A DNA stretch of 64,000 nt from JASHPR01 sp963808705 (GTDB taxonomy: Bacteria > Actinomycetota > Actinomycetes > Streptosporangiales > Streptosporangiaceae): NCBI GenBank assembly GCA_963808705.1, contig CAWEHB010000006.1:124001-188000 (forward strand), in the 5' to 3' direction. Below are positions 18,009-26,197 of this stretch, in pieces. A program made the translations under genes and the position numbers. Position 1 is the first letter of the stretch; each line of letters starts with the position of its first letter. The notes under the pieces are model-generated. The model saw nothing but the letters and a program-made list of their open reading frames with translations. It did no database searches and was not told the origin of the DNA.

Positions 18009-18296
18009 TCAGGTTCGGGCAGATGCGGAGCGAGCGATAGTGATGTACCAGTAGCCACCCGCGAGATTCAGTGCCCCAAGAACCAGGAAGAAGGCTGCCC
18101 ATCCGTAGACGCCGTACGAGAGGCACACGACGCCCGCGGCGGCCGCGACACTGCCACCGGCAATACGCGTGACCCCAAAGCCACGGAGGTGGCGGTACTC
18201 CCATGGGATGATCAGGCGCCGCATGCCGGATCGCGGGGGAGATGCCCACCACCCGCGCAGGCCTTTCGGAGCGGGGTTGTCGTTTGGTGCGTGCAT
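18009..18296 (-). CDS. Small membrane protein, candidate target of the LuxR-type regulator
   Basis: 95 aa from ATG 18296 with AGGAGG 7 bp upstream, a strong start. Two hydrophobic helices (about residues 44-62 and 66-86) with a Gly between, and a basic N-terminal half. I do not recognise the family. Its promoter region (18300-18435) is a mirror-image relative of the one at 21337-21465, which suggests joint control with the 63-aa protein and SDR on the other side of the regulator. Confidence 0.8.
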   Translation of the reverse strand: MHAPNDNPAPKGLRGWWASPPRSGMRRLIIPWEYRHLRGFGVTRIAGGSVAAAAGVVCLSYGVYGWAAFFLVLGALNLAGGYWYITIARSASART

Positions 18297-18299
18297 CGG

Positions 18300-18435
18300 G
18301 ATGCCTCCTGTTATCTGCTACGAGCTGGCCGGTTTCCCAGCCCTCAGCCATAGGCTCGCCCATGCCGCCAGGTCCGCGGCAGGGGTCGTCCTACCCCTCT
18401 TGCTGAAGCGGACTCGACGGGGTGGAATCACCCCT
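18300..18435 (-). promoter_or_regulatory. Promoter/operator region, left mirror copy
   Basis: About 130 bp, roughly 80% identical by eye (reverse complement) to 21337-21465. It holds two 16-bp sites of the form GGGGT-N6-ACCCC at 18382-18397 and 18419-18434, 37 bp apart start to start, upstream of the gene at 18296. A conserved GAGCCTATGGCTGAGGG block nearer the gene may contain the -10. Likely bound by the LuxR-type regulator encoded at 18798. Confidence 0.65.
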
Positions 18436-18586
18436 ACCGACGCTGCTGGGGGTGGGCGCGGGTGGCGGCCTTCTGCGAGGCGGGCTTGTTCCGTCCCCCG
18501 TAGCGAGTGTGCACGTGCTCACCTGCGCCGTGGTAGCCCTTGTCGGCCAGCACGACCAGGCCACAGGCCGTGATCAGCCGACTTGC
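18434..18586 (-). pseudogene. Transposase fragment (IS5-like DDE family)
   Basis: Reads ITACGLVVLADKGYHGAGEH then GGRNKPASQKAATRAH and ends at a TAG (18434-18436) that lies at the edge of the operator palindrome. ADKGYHG and NKPASQKA are typical of the C-terminal half of IS5-family DDE transposases. No start, no N-terminal half, no terminal repeats seen. A matching C-terminal scrap is at 22766-22807 on the other strand. Confidence 0.75.
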
Positions 18587-18775
18587 CGGGCCACTCCGGG
18601 ATCAAGATGAAAGGGCTCACGGATCCCGACAGGCGGGGTCGTGGCGCGCAGGCACTTCGGCCGCCCCCGAGGGGTTCTCGACGTCGAGGGAAGCTTTCCC
18701 AGAGTTTGCGGGCCTTCGCCAGCCTAGTGGCCAAGCGCGGCTTTCGGGCCTGGTTATGCGGTTGGCCTGAGCTGT

Positions 18776-18796
18776 ACCGCAGCGGAGGGCTGCGGT
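18776..18796 (+). promoter_or_regulatory. Stem-loop holding the ribosome binding site of the LuxR-type gene
   Basis: ACCGCAGC (18776-18783) and GCTGCGGT (18789-18796) form a perfect 8-bp stem; the five-base loop is exactly GGAGG, the Shine-Dalgarno sequence. The stem ends one base before the ATG at 18798. Translation could be limited or tuned by this structure. Confidence 0.6.
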
Positions 18797-18797
18797 T

Positions 18798-21278
18798 ATG
18801 GTAACGGCTGTGGGGCGGTCTGCGGTGGCCGACGCGGCGGGTGGCATGCATGGTTTTCCGGCCGCTCTGACTAGTTTCGTGGGCCGCGCCGGGGTGGTGG
18901 GCGAGGTCGCTGGCCAGCTGGGTCAGTACCGGCTGGTGACGGTGACCGGGCCTGGGGGTGCCGGGAAGACGCGGCTGGCGGGCGAGGTGGCGAAGCAGGT
19001 GGCCGGCCGGTTCGCGGACGGGGTGTGGCTGGCGGAGCTGGCGGCGGTGGGGGACCCGGCGCAGGTGGCGGCGGCGGTGGCGGCGGCGCTGGGGGTCCGT
19101 GATCTGCCCGCGGTGGCGACGGCCGACGCGCTGGCGAGCGCGCTGGCCCGGCGGCAGCTGCTGCTGGTGCTGGATAACTGCGAGCAGGTGATCGGCGCGG
19201 CGGCGGAGCTGTGCGGCCGGCTGCTGCTCGGTGCCGATGATGTGCGGGTGCTGGCCACCAGCCGGGAGCCGCTGCGGATCGCGGGGGAGGCGCGGTACCG
19301 GCTGGCGCCGCTGACGCTGCCTGACCCAGATGATCCGGCGGATCCTGACGGGTCGGAGGCGGTGGTGCTGTTCGCGGACCGGGCGCGCCGGGCTGACGCG
19401 AGTTTCGTGCTGGATGGGGAGACCGCCCCGGTGGTGGCGCGGCTGGTGGCGCGACTGGACGGGATGCCGCTGGCGATTGAGCTGGCGGCGGCGCGGGTCG
19501 AGGCGCTGGGCGTGGCGCAGCTGCTGGACCGGATCGATGACCGGTTCACCCTGCTGGAGGCGGGGGACCGGCTCGCGGCGGGCCGGCAGCGGTCGCTGGG
19601 GGCCACCGTGGAGTGGAGTTACCGGCTGCTGGATGAACGCGGGCGGCGGGTGTTCCGCGCGGTGTCGGCGTTCCCGGGGCCGTTCACGCTGGAGGGGGCC
19701 GAGGCGGTCGCGGGAGCTGGCTCCGGGCCGGCTGTGCTGCATCTGGTGGACTGCTCGCTGCTGGCCCGGCCGCGGGCCGGCCCGGATGGCCGGTCCCGGT
19801 ATGTGATGCTGGAGACGCTGCGAGCCTACGGGGCGGGACTGCTAGCCGAGGCTGGCGAGGGTGACGCCGTCGCGGCCGCGCTGGCCGGGTTTGCGCTGCA
19901 GGTGGCCGATGACGCCATGGCAGGGCTGACGGCTAGCGCCGGTGAGGTGGCCGCTGCCCGGTGGCTCGATGCCGAGGACGCCACCATGCGCCAGGCGCTG
20001 GACTGGGCCATGCAGCACGATGCGGCCGTGGCGTCGCGGCTGGCGGCCGCGCTGGCGTGGTGGTGGCAGGTCCGGGGCCGGCTGGCGGGTCAGGTGCCGC
20101 TGCTGCGCGCGGCCGTCGACCGCGCCACTCCGGGCAGCGACGCGTGGTGCGCCGGGCACATCTGGCTCGGTCAGGCGTCGCTGGATTCGGCCGATCCGGC
20201 CGGGGCGCTGCGCCACTTCACCGCGGTCCGCGATGCCATCGGGGACCGCGGGCGGTTCCCGCTGCTGGCCAGGTGCCTGAGCGGCCGGTCGGTGACGTTG
20301 CTCGGCGTGGGACGGATCGCCGCGGCGGCCGGCGATGCCCGCCGTTCGGTGGCCCTGGCCCGGGAGGGTGATGACCCGGTCGCCGAGGCGCAGGCCCTGG
20401 CGGTCCTCGGCCTGCTCGCCTGCGTCGCCGGCGACCGTAACGGCGCCGTGCAGCTGGCCCGCCAGGCGGAGCAGATCACGGCCGGCGCGCACGGCCCGAT
20501 GGCCCGGGTGTGCGGCCACATCCTGACCACCGTGCTGATCGAGGCCGGCGACCTGGCCGCTGCCCAGCGGGTTTGCGCGGCGGCGCTGGCCGGCGCCCGG
20601 GACGCGGGCGACTTGTCGAGCCTGGGGAACCTGCTGGAGAAGATGGTGGTTCTCGACCTGAGCTCGGGCCGTTACCAGGACGCCGCCGCGCATCTGCAGG
20701 AAGGACTCCAGACCGCCTTGCGGACCGGCGTACGGGCCAGGCTGCTCGACGACCTGGACTGCTGTGGGTACCTGTGCGCTTTGACCGGGCGCTGCGCCGA
20801 GGCTGTCACGGTATGGGCCGCGGTGGTCGTGCTCCAGGGATGCGAGGGGTTCTCCGTCCCGTCACACCCGGATCTGCCCGAGGGCTGGCTCCAGCGGCAG
20901 GAACCCCTGCGCGAAGCCCGGCGGGCGCTCGGACCGGCTCAGGCGCGGGCGGCCGAGGAACGCGGCGCGGCAATGAGCCTGGCCACCGCGGCCGAGTACG
21001 CCCTCATGCTCACCGCCGCGGGGCCGCGGCTGCCGGCGGCGGACGGACCGGCCGCGGACGGGGCGGCGGTCACCGTGCCGGGCCTGGACAAGCTCAGCCC
21101 CCGGGAACGGGAGCTGGTCATCCTGGTCGCCCAGGGCCGCACCGACGCGCAGATCGCGGCCCAGCTGTACATCAGCGTGCGCACGGTCAGCTCGCACCTG
21201 GACCGGATCCGGGACAAGACCGGATGCCGGCGCCGCGCCGACCTCACCCGTCTCGGCCTCAGCGCCGGCCTGGTCTGA
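18798..21278 (+). CDS. Large ATPase/LuxR-type transcriptional regulator (NB-ARC-like + TPR + LuxR HTH)
   Basis: 826 aa. N-terminal NTPase with Walker A GPGGAGKTRL (about residue 52-61), Walker B LLLVLDNCEQ (about 125-134) and ATSREPLRI. The middle part is helical repeats (TPR-like, residues about 400-700). The last 60 residues are a LuxR/GerE HTH: LSPRERELVILVAQGRTDAQIA then ISVRTVSSHLDRI. Such proteins bind a ligand or partner through the repeats, hydrolyse ATP and activate promoters. It lies between two mirror-image promoter regions with paired palindromes, which are its likely targets. ATG 18798 chosen for the GGAGG in the hairpin loop; Met17 is an alternative. Confidence 0.92.
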   Translation: MVTAVGRSAVADAAGGMHGFPAALTSFVGRAGVVGEVAGQLGQYRLVTVTGPGGAGKTRLAGEVAKQVAGRFADGVWLAELAAVGDPAQVAAAVAAALGVRDLPAVATADALASALARRQLLLVLDNCEQVIGAAAELCGRLLLGADDVRVLATSREPLRIAGEARYRLAPLTLPDPDDPADPDGSEAVVLFADRARRADASFVLDGETAPVVARLVARLDGMPLAIELAAARVEALGVAQLLDRIDDRFTLLEAGDRLAAGRQRSLGATVEWSYRLLDERGRRVFRAVSAFPGPFTLEGAEAVAGAGSGPAVLHLVDCSLLARPRAGPDGRSRYVMLETLRAYGAGLLAEAGEGDAVAAALAGFALQVADDAMAGLTASAGEVAAARWLDAEDATMRQALDWAMQHDAAVASRLAAALAWWWQVRGRLAGQVPLLRAAVDRATPGSDAWCAGHIWLGQASLDSADPAGALRHFTAVRDAIGDRGRFPLLARCLSGRSVTLLGVGRIAAAAGDARRSVALAREGDDPVAEAQALAVLGLLACVAGDRNGAVQLARQAEQITAGAHGPMARVCGHILTTVLIEAGDLAAAQRVCAAALAGARDAGDLSSLGNLLEKMVVLDLSSGRYQDAAAHLQEGLQTALRTGVRARLLDDLDCCGYLCALTGRCAEAVTVWAAVVVLQGCEGFSVPSHPDLPEGWLQRQEPLREARRALGPAQARAAEERGAAMSLATAAEYALMLTAAGPRLPAADGPAADGAAVTVPGLDKLSPRERELVILVAQGRTDAQIAAQLYISVRTVSSHLDRIRDKTGCRRRADLTRLGLSAGLV

Positions 21279-21336
21279 CGCAGCCTGGTCTGACGCAGCC
21301 TGGCTTGCCGGGGCAGCCGCCCGGCACGCGGCGGTG

Positions 21337-21465
21337 TGGGTGATTCCACCCCCGCCATAGCCCTCCGGCAAGAGGGGCGAAACGACCCCTGCCGCGGGCC
21401 TGGCTGCGTGGGCGAGCCTAGGGCTGAGGGCCGGAAAACCGGCCAGCTCCTAGCAGATAGGACAA
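21337..21465 (+). promoter_or_regulatory. Promoter/operator region, right mirror copy
   Basis: Mirror-image relative of 18300-18435. Sites: TGGGT-GATTCC-ACCCC (21337-21352) and GGGGC-GAAACG-ACCCC (21374-21389), again 37 bp apart, followed by the conserved block GAGCCTAGGGCTGAGGGC and a shared CTAGCAGATA just before the gene. Drives the 63-aa protein and SDR. Confidence 0.65.
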
Positions 21466-21469
21466 GGCA

Positions 21470-21661
21470 ATGACCGCACAACTTACCCACGAGGGAACTC
21501 AGGCCAAGACGACAGAGCCGACCGCCCCGGCCGGCCCCGGACCGCTCCGGCGAGCGTGCCACCGGATCCGCCTGACCGTGGCGGAGATGAACTACGCGGC
21601 CCGGCGGGTCGTCGAGCTGCAGGCACCCTGGAGCGTTGACCAGCAGTGGCAGAGCAGGTAA
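21470..21661 (+). CDS. Small hypothetical protein, first gene of the SDR operon
   Basis: 63 aa. The N-terminal half is Thr/Pro/Ala-rich and disordered; the second half RIRLTVAEMNYAARRVVELQAPWSVD looks like an amphipathic helix with a conserved feel. No membrane helix or cysteine motif. Directly behind the right mirror promoter and ending 5 bp before the SDR start, so expressed with it. Family not recognised. Confidence 0.7.
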   Translation: MTAQLTHEGTQAKTTEPTAPAGPGPLRRACHRIRLTVAEMNYAARRVVELQAPWSVDQQWQSR

Positions 21662-21666
21662 GGATC

Positions 21667-22680
21667 ATGGCTGTGGACTCGTTCACGGGCAAGCTCGCGG
21701 TGGTGACCGGCGGTGGCTCGGGCATCGGCCGCGAGCTTGCCCGCCAGCTGGCGGCGCAGGGATGCTCGGTCGCGGCCTGCGACCTGAATCCGGACACCAT
21801 CGCGGTGACCGCGGCCACGGCGTGGGCGCTCGCCCCGCCCGGCATCAAGGTCACCGGCCATGCCTGCGACATCTCCGACGAGGCGCAGGTCCAGCGGTTC
21901 CGCGACGAACTGCTCGCTGAGCACGCCAGCGATCACGTCGACCTGGTCTTCAGCAACGCGGGCATCTCTGGCGGCGGCAGCTTCGTCAAGGACTCCCGGG
22001 AGGAGTGGGAGCGCACCTTCGCCATCAACTGGTGGGGCGTGTACATCTGCGCCCGCACCTTCCTGCCGCTGCTGATCGCCAGCGGCGACGGCGTCCTGGT
22101 CAATACCAGCAGCGTAGCCGGGTTCTGGCCCACGGCAGGGGCTGGCGCGCCGATCACCGCCTACAGCACGTCGGAGTTCGCCATCAAAGGCTTCTCCGAA
22201 TCACTCATCGAAGACCTGCGCTCCAATGCGCCGCAGGTCCGGGTCGTCGTGGTCATGCCGGGTGTGGTGAACACCGACATCTACGAGAACTCCCGCCGCG
22301 CCCTTGGCCAGCCAGCGTGGGACCAGCTGAGCGACGCCGAACTGCTAGAGCTGCTCCCCGATAACACGCGGGCCACTCTCATCGCGATGGGCCTGCTGGC
22401 CGAAGACTTCTCCGCCGATGACCTGCGCCAGGCGATCCCGCGACTGAAAGCCGAATTCATCCAGGACAAGGGGTTCACCGCGGCGCAGGCGGCGACCATC
22501 ATCCTGGACGGGGTGCGATCCGGAGCCTGGCGGATCCTCGTCGGCGACGAAGCCAAGATGCTCGACGAGCAGGTGCGCGCGAACCCTGAGGCCCCCTTTA
22601 ACTACGAGAACTACGCGGAGATGTACGGCCCTCTGATAGCACAAGCACAAGCGGAAGCGTCCGGAACACCAGAGCCGTAA
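21667..22680 (+). CDS. SDR-family oxidoreductase with catalytic Lys replaced by Glu
   Basis: 337 aa from ATG 21667 (AAGGAT just upstream). Rossmann start AVVTGGGSGIG, NAG motif FSNAGISGGG and catalytic Ser in VNTSSVAG are present. The active site reads Y166-STS-E170 instead of YxxxK: the DNA is TAC AGC ACG TCG GAG, so the Lys is a Glu. The next Lys is K174, four residues on. The C-terminal 90 residues extend beyond the core SDR fold. Either a binding or regulatory protein, or an enzyme using another proton relay. Likely target of the LuxR-type regulator. Confidence 0.88.
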   Translation: MAVDSFTGKLAVVTGGGSGIGRELARQLAAQGCSVAACDLNPDTIAVTAATAWALAPPGIKVTGHACDISDEAQVQRFRDELLAEHASDHVDLVFSNAGISGGGSFVKDSREEWERTFAINWWGVYICARTFLPLLIASGDGVLVNTSSVAGFWPTAGAGAPITAYSTSEFAIKGFSESLIEDLRSNAPQVRVVVVMPGVVNTDIYENSRRALGQPAWDQLSDAELLELLPDNTRATLIAMGLLAEDFSADDLRQAIPRLKAEFIQDKGFTAAQAATIILDGVRSGAWRILVGDEAKMLDEQVRANPEAPFNYENYAEMYGPLIAQAQAEASGTPEP

Positions 22681-22765
22681 CCGCAGCGGGTCGAACCGCC
22701 CGAGATCCATGGCGGGTGGCAGGCCCATCCCAGAAACAGGCGAACCGCGCTCAAGCCCAGCTACG

Positions 22766-22807
22766 ATCCCCGGCGAGCGCGCCAACGCCCAGCTCAAGAA
22801 CCGGTCA
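22766..22807 (+). pseudogene. Transposase C-terminal scrap
   Basis: IPGERANAQLKNR: the GERANAQLK motif normally directly follows the RAHAKL region of the same IS5-like transposase family as the fragment at 18434-18586. It lies on the opposite strand, 4.2 kb away. No start or end of its own. Confidence 0.55.
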
Positions 22808-23359
22808 GCCCGTGCCGCTGTGACCGGAACGGAAGTCGCTGGGCTGGGCAAAGTCGGCCAGCCGGGCCTGCCCGGAGCCGAGCTTCGGCCAGGGCCCGGT
22901 GAACGCCAGGACCGCGATCGCAGCGGTCGGGAACTTGATCCTCACCCGGCCGAGCGCCTCCGGGCCCCCATCGCCGGGCTGCGCGCTGGCCAGTTCCAGG
23001 GTCAGCTCCTGCATGGCCGGGTCATGGCCGACCATCAGCAGGGTCCCGATGCCCGGCGGGGTCTGGCGGGCCAGGTCCAGGAGCTCCGCGCTGCTCGCCC
23101 CGTAGACCCGCTGCTCAAAGACGGTCTGCGGCTGGGCGCCCAGCTTCTCCTCGGCGAGCTGCCAGGTCTCGCGGGCGCGCTGCGCGGTAGAGCACAATAC
23201 GCGATCCGGCACGAAGCCGGACTGGCGCAGCCAGCGCCCTGCGGCCGGAGCATCGCGGCGGCCACGAGGGGCTAGCGGACGATCATGGTCAGCCACGCCC
23301 TCGGGCCAGGCCGACTTCGCGTGCCGCAGCACTATCAACCGCCGCTCGGGACTAGCCAC
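22805..23359 (-). CDS. Histidine phosphatase family protein (SixA-like)
   Basis: 184 aa from GTG 23359 (GAGAGG upstream; GTG 23404 is an in-frame alternative). RLIVLRHAKSAWP carries the catalytic RH motif (His near residue 12), LAPRGRRDA and CSTAQRARET are the second conserved block, and LLMVGHDPAMQEL holds the second catalytic His. SixA-type proteins remove phosphate from phosphohistidine, for example on phosphotransfer domains. Last gene of the MoxR/DUF58 strand order, 58 bp from the membrane protein; may share its transcript. Confidence 0.87.
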   Translation of the reverse strand: MASPERRLIVLRHAKSAWPEGVADHDRPLAPRGRRDAPAAGRWLRQSGFVPDRVLCSTAQRARETWQLAEEKLGAQPQTVFEQRVYGASSAELLDLARQTPPGIGTLLMVGHDPAMQELTLELASAQPGDGGPEALGRVRIKFPTAAIAVLAFTGPWPKLGSGQARLADFAQPSDFRSGHSGTG

Positions 23360-23416
23360 GAGTCCCAGCCTCTCAGACCATGGCTTTCCGGGGCCAGCAG
23401 GCACCTGCCGTCCGCG

Positions 23417-23956
23417 TCATGAGCGCCCGGGCGAGCGCGGCTGACGCGGCTGGCGGGGCTGGCGCGGGACGGCAATCACGTACGCGGCCACGGCCACGGC
23501 CAGGCCAGCCAGGACAAGCCACGACGACGCGGTCGACGGCGCCGCCAGGGCGGCCAGTACCGCGCCGGTGCCGACCAGGCCCGCGATCGCCGCGGGCACC
23601 TGGCCGCGCAGCCAGCGCCCGGCCAGCGCGGCGCCAGCGGGCACCGGGCCGTCGAGCAGGAGCAGATAGCCGAGAATCAGCAGGCCCTCGACGGCCAGGC
23701 CGACGGTGCCCGGCGGCCATACGGCGCACTGGATGACCGCGATCCCGGCGGCCAGGGTCCCGGCTGGGACCCGCCGGCTGACCCAGCCCACGAGGCTGCC
23801 GATGACCAGCAGCGCGCCCGCACCGGTCAGTACCAGTGCCGCAGCTGGCGCGGCCAGCCCGGGCACGGCTAGCATCAGCAGGCCGGAGAGCCCGGCCGCC
23901 ACCTGCAGGCCGCTTCCGGCCGCCCGCGGGCCTTTCCCGCCTGCCGGCGTCTCCAT
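23417..23956 (-). CDS. Membrane protein of the MoxR/DUF58 operon
   Basis: 179 aa, four to five hydrophobic helices separated by short loops, ending PRQPRQPRQPRSPGRS (basic, repetitive tail). ATG at 23956 shares a base with the DUF58 stop (TGATG), so translation is coupled. Family not recognised beyond its operon position, where small membrane proteins are usual. Confidence 0.75.
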   Translation of the reverse strand: METPAGGKGPRAAGSGLQVAAGLSGLLMLAVPGLAAPAAALVLTGAGALLVIGSLVGWVSRRVPAGTLAAGIAVIQCAVWPPGTVGLAVEGLLILGYLLLLDGPVPAGAALAGRWLRGQVPAAIAGLVGTGAVLAALAAPSTASSWLVLAGLAVAVAAYVIAVPRQPRQPRQPRSPGRS

Positions 23957-25319
23957 CACGGCCGCCTCGACGGGGCCGCGGCGCGGCGCAGCGGGGCGAG
24001 CGCCGCGTCGAGCGCGTCGTCGGTGCTCCAGCGCACAACGGGCACGCCGAGACCGGCCAGGCTGGTACGCAGGGCGGCACGGTCGAGCCGCCACAACCGG
24101 ACCGTCAGCCCCGCGGCCGGGTAGCGGGACAGGACGGGCGGCTCGTGCCGCAGCACGTCGACGACGACCAGCGCGAATCCCCGCTCGCGCAGGTCGGTGA
24201 CGACGCTGATGGCCCGCTGGTCGAGCAGCGGCGAGAAGAGGATGACCAGCGCGCCGGGGGGCAGCGCGGTACGCGGAATGCGGTCAAGATCGGGCGTGAC
24301 GACGCTGTCGTTCCTGACGTCGAAAAGCATCTCCGCGATCCGGTAGAACTGCCTGCCGCTCGTGCCCGGGGCCAGCCAGCGCAGCATTCCGCCGAGCGCG
24401 ACCGCGCCGACCCGGTCCCCGGTCCTGAGATAGGCGCTGGCCACCGCGGCCGCCCCGCGCACCGACACGTCGATGCTGCTGTCGCCGGCCGGCCCGACCT
24501 CGGAGAAGCCGTCGATCATCACGATGAGGTCGGCCGCGTACTCTGCCGCGCGCTGGTTGGCGTGCAACTGGCCCCGCCGCCGGGAGACAGCCCAGTTGAC
24601 GTCCCTGAGCCGGTCGCCGGGAACGTACTCGCGGATCCCGCTGAACTCGCCCCCCCGCCCGCCGTCCTGGCCGCGTGCTCGCCGATGCGGCGGCGCAGGT
24701 CGGCCGGGACCAGCCAGGGCCGGGCGGGTGGCGGGTGCGGGAAGGCCTCCACCGCGGGCAGGCCCAGCCCCAGGTCGGCCTGCCAGATGCCGCCGGACCG
24801 GCAGCCGATGCGGACCACGCCCGGCGCGCGGCGCCCCCAGGTGCCGGGCCGCAGCAGCCATGCCGCCTGCGCGCGGCCGCCGTCCGGCCCGCCGCCGCGC
24901 AGCACGGTCTGCGTGGCGGGCCCGGTTACCAGCGTGATCGTGCCGGTCGGCTCGAGGTCAAACGTGACCTCGTCCAGGATCTGCGGGGACACGAGGGCGA
25001 CAGTGACCTCTATCTCCTCGCCCTCGAAGCACCGCGTGGCCGACAAGGCGGTCTCCGCCTGCACGGTCGCGGGCCGCGCGCGCCCGCGGCTGACCGCGAG
25101 CGCGGCCAGGGCGGGCGCGGCCAGCAGCAGCAGGCCGGCCCGGCTGGTCACGGCGGCGGCCAGCAGCGCGAGCAGCGAGACCGTCGCGAGGCGCCGCAGC
25201 CGGGGAGCTGCCCGCCAGGTGACCGCGCGGCTCGTCAGCCGCGGCGCGGCCGCCCCGGCAGCCGGGTGGACGCCCGCCAGCCGGGGCGCGGCCCGGCCGG
25301 TGACCGCCTGGACGCTCAT
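23956..25319 (-). pseudogene. DUF58 protein gene, interrupted by a frameshift in a G7 run
   Basis: Two frames together encode one DUF58 protein. The N-terminal frame starts at ATG 25319 (sharing TGATG with the MoxR stop), has two membrane helices (SLLALLAAAVT... and LLLLAAPALAALAV) and runs to LRRRIGEHAARTAGG. The C-terminal frame continues with EFSGIREYVPGDRLRDVNW, the DUF58 signature, and a vWA-like domain with VMIDGFSEVG. The frames meet at G7 on the minus strand (24650-24656); one extra G, or a -1 slip, would join them. Could be decay, an assembly error or slippage. DUF58 proteins act with MoxR ATPases in protein maturation. Confidence 0.8.
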
Positions 25320-26197
25320 CAGCCGGTCCGGGGTACCGGGAGCGCCTCGAGGATCTCGCCGATCACGTCCTCGCCGGTCACCTGCCGGACCCACATCTCC
25401 GGCCGGAGCACGAGCCGGTGCGCCAGCGCGGGAACCGCGACCGCCTTCACGTCCTCGGGCGTCACGTAGTCGCGCGACTCCAGCACCGCGCTACCCCGGG
25501 CCAGCTGAATCACGGCCAGCGTGCCCCGCGGGCTGGCTCCGACGCTGGCCTTCGGGTGGGTGCGGGTCGCGGCGACCAGGCTGACGATGTAGTCGAGGAG
25601 GTCGGCGTCGAGGTGCACGCGTTCGAGTGACTCGCGCATGGCGAGCAGCCCGGCGGCGTCGGTGACCTGGCCGGGCTGCGGTGGCGCCGAGCCGCGGGCC
25701 AGCCGCCGCCGCGCCATCTCGGCCTCGCCGGCGTGGTCGAGGTAGCCGAGCCGGACCCGGGCGATGAACCTGTCCAGCTGTGCCTCGGGGAGGGGATAGG
25801 TGCCCTCGTACTCGATGGGGTTGTCCGTGGCGAGCACCACGAACGGCTGGGCCAGCGGATAGGTACGGCCGTCGGCGCTCACCTGGGCCTCCGCCATGGC
25901 CTCGAGCAGCGCCGCCTGGGTCTTGGGCGGAGTGCGGTTGATCTCATCGGCGAGCAGCAGGTTGGTGAAGACCGGCCCGCGCCGGAACACCACATCGCCG
26001 GTGCCGGGATCGAGCACGGCCGCGCCGGTCAGGTCGGCAGGCAGCATGTCGGGGGTGAACTGAACCCGGGTGAACTCCAGGCCGAGCACGCGGGCGAACG
26101 AGCGGGCCAGCAGCGTCTTGCCCAGCCCGGGGAGATCCTCGATCAGGATGTGCCCGGAGGCGAGGATGCCGGGCTGTCCTCGGGTTTCCGCCTCCAT
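25319..26197 (-). CDS. MoxR-type AAA+ ATPase, N-terminally short
   Basis: 292 aa. Walker A is at residues 23-28 (DLPGLGKTLLA), Walker B LLLADEINRTPPKTQAALLEAM, sensor ATDNPIEYEGTYPLPEAQLDRF; the C-terminal lid is present. Family members normally have 20-40 more residues before Walker A, and here that part is replaced by METxxx text that in another frame continues the broken membrane gene upstream. So a deletion probably removed the native N-terminus. MoxR ATPases act as chaperones with DUF58/vWA proteins. First intact gene of the run; TGATG overlap with DUF58. Confidence 0.85.
   Translation of the reverse strand: MEAETRGQPGILASGHILIEDLPGLGKTLLARSFARVLGLEFTRVQFTPDMLPADLTGAAVLDPGTGDVVFRRGPVFTNLLLADEINRTPPKTQAALLEAMAEAQVSADGRTYPLAQPFVVLATDNPIEYEGTYPLPEAQLDRFIARVRLGYLDHAGEAEMARRRLARGSAPPQPGQVTDAAGLLAMRESLERVHLDADLLDYIVSLVAATRTHPKASVGASPRGTLAVIQLARGSAVLESRDYVTPEDVKAVAVPALAHRLVLRPEMWVRQVTGEDVIGEILEALPVPRTG

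Noticed and set aside
18519..19742. 407-codon minus-strand frame opposite the LuxR-type regulator
   Set aside because: Arg/His/Gln-rich low complexity, antisense to the Walker A/B and NTPase motifs.
22681..22760. tRNA-like GGGTCGAACC near the SDR end
   Set aside because: No acceptor stem, anticodon arm or 75-nt cloverleaf can be formed around it.
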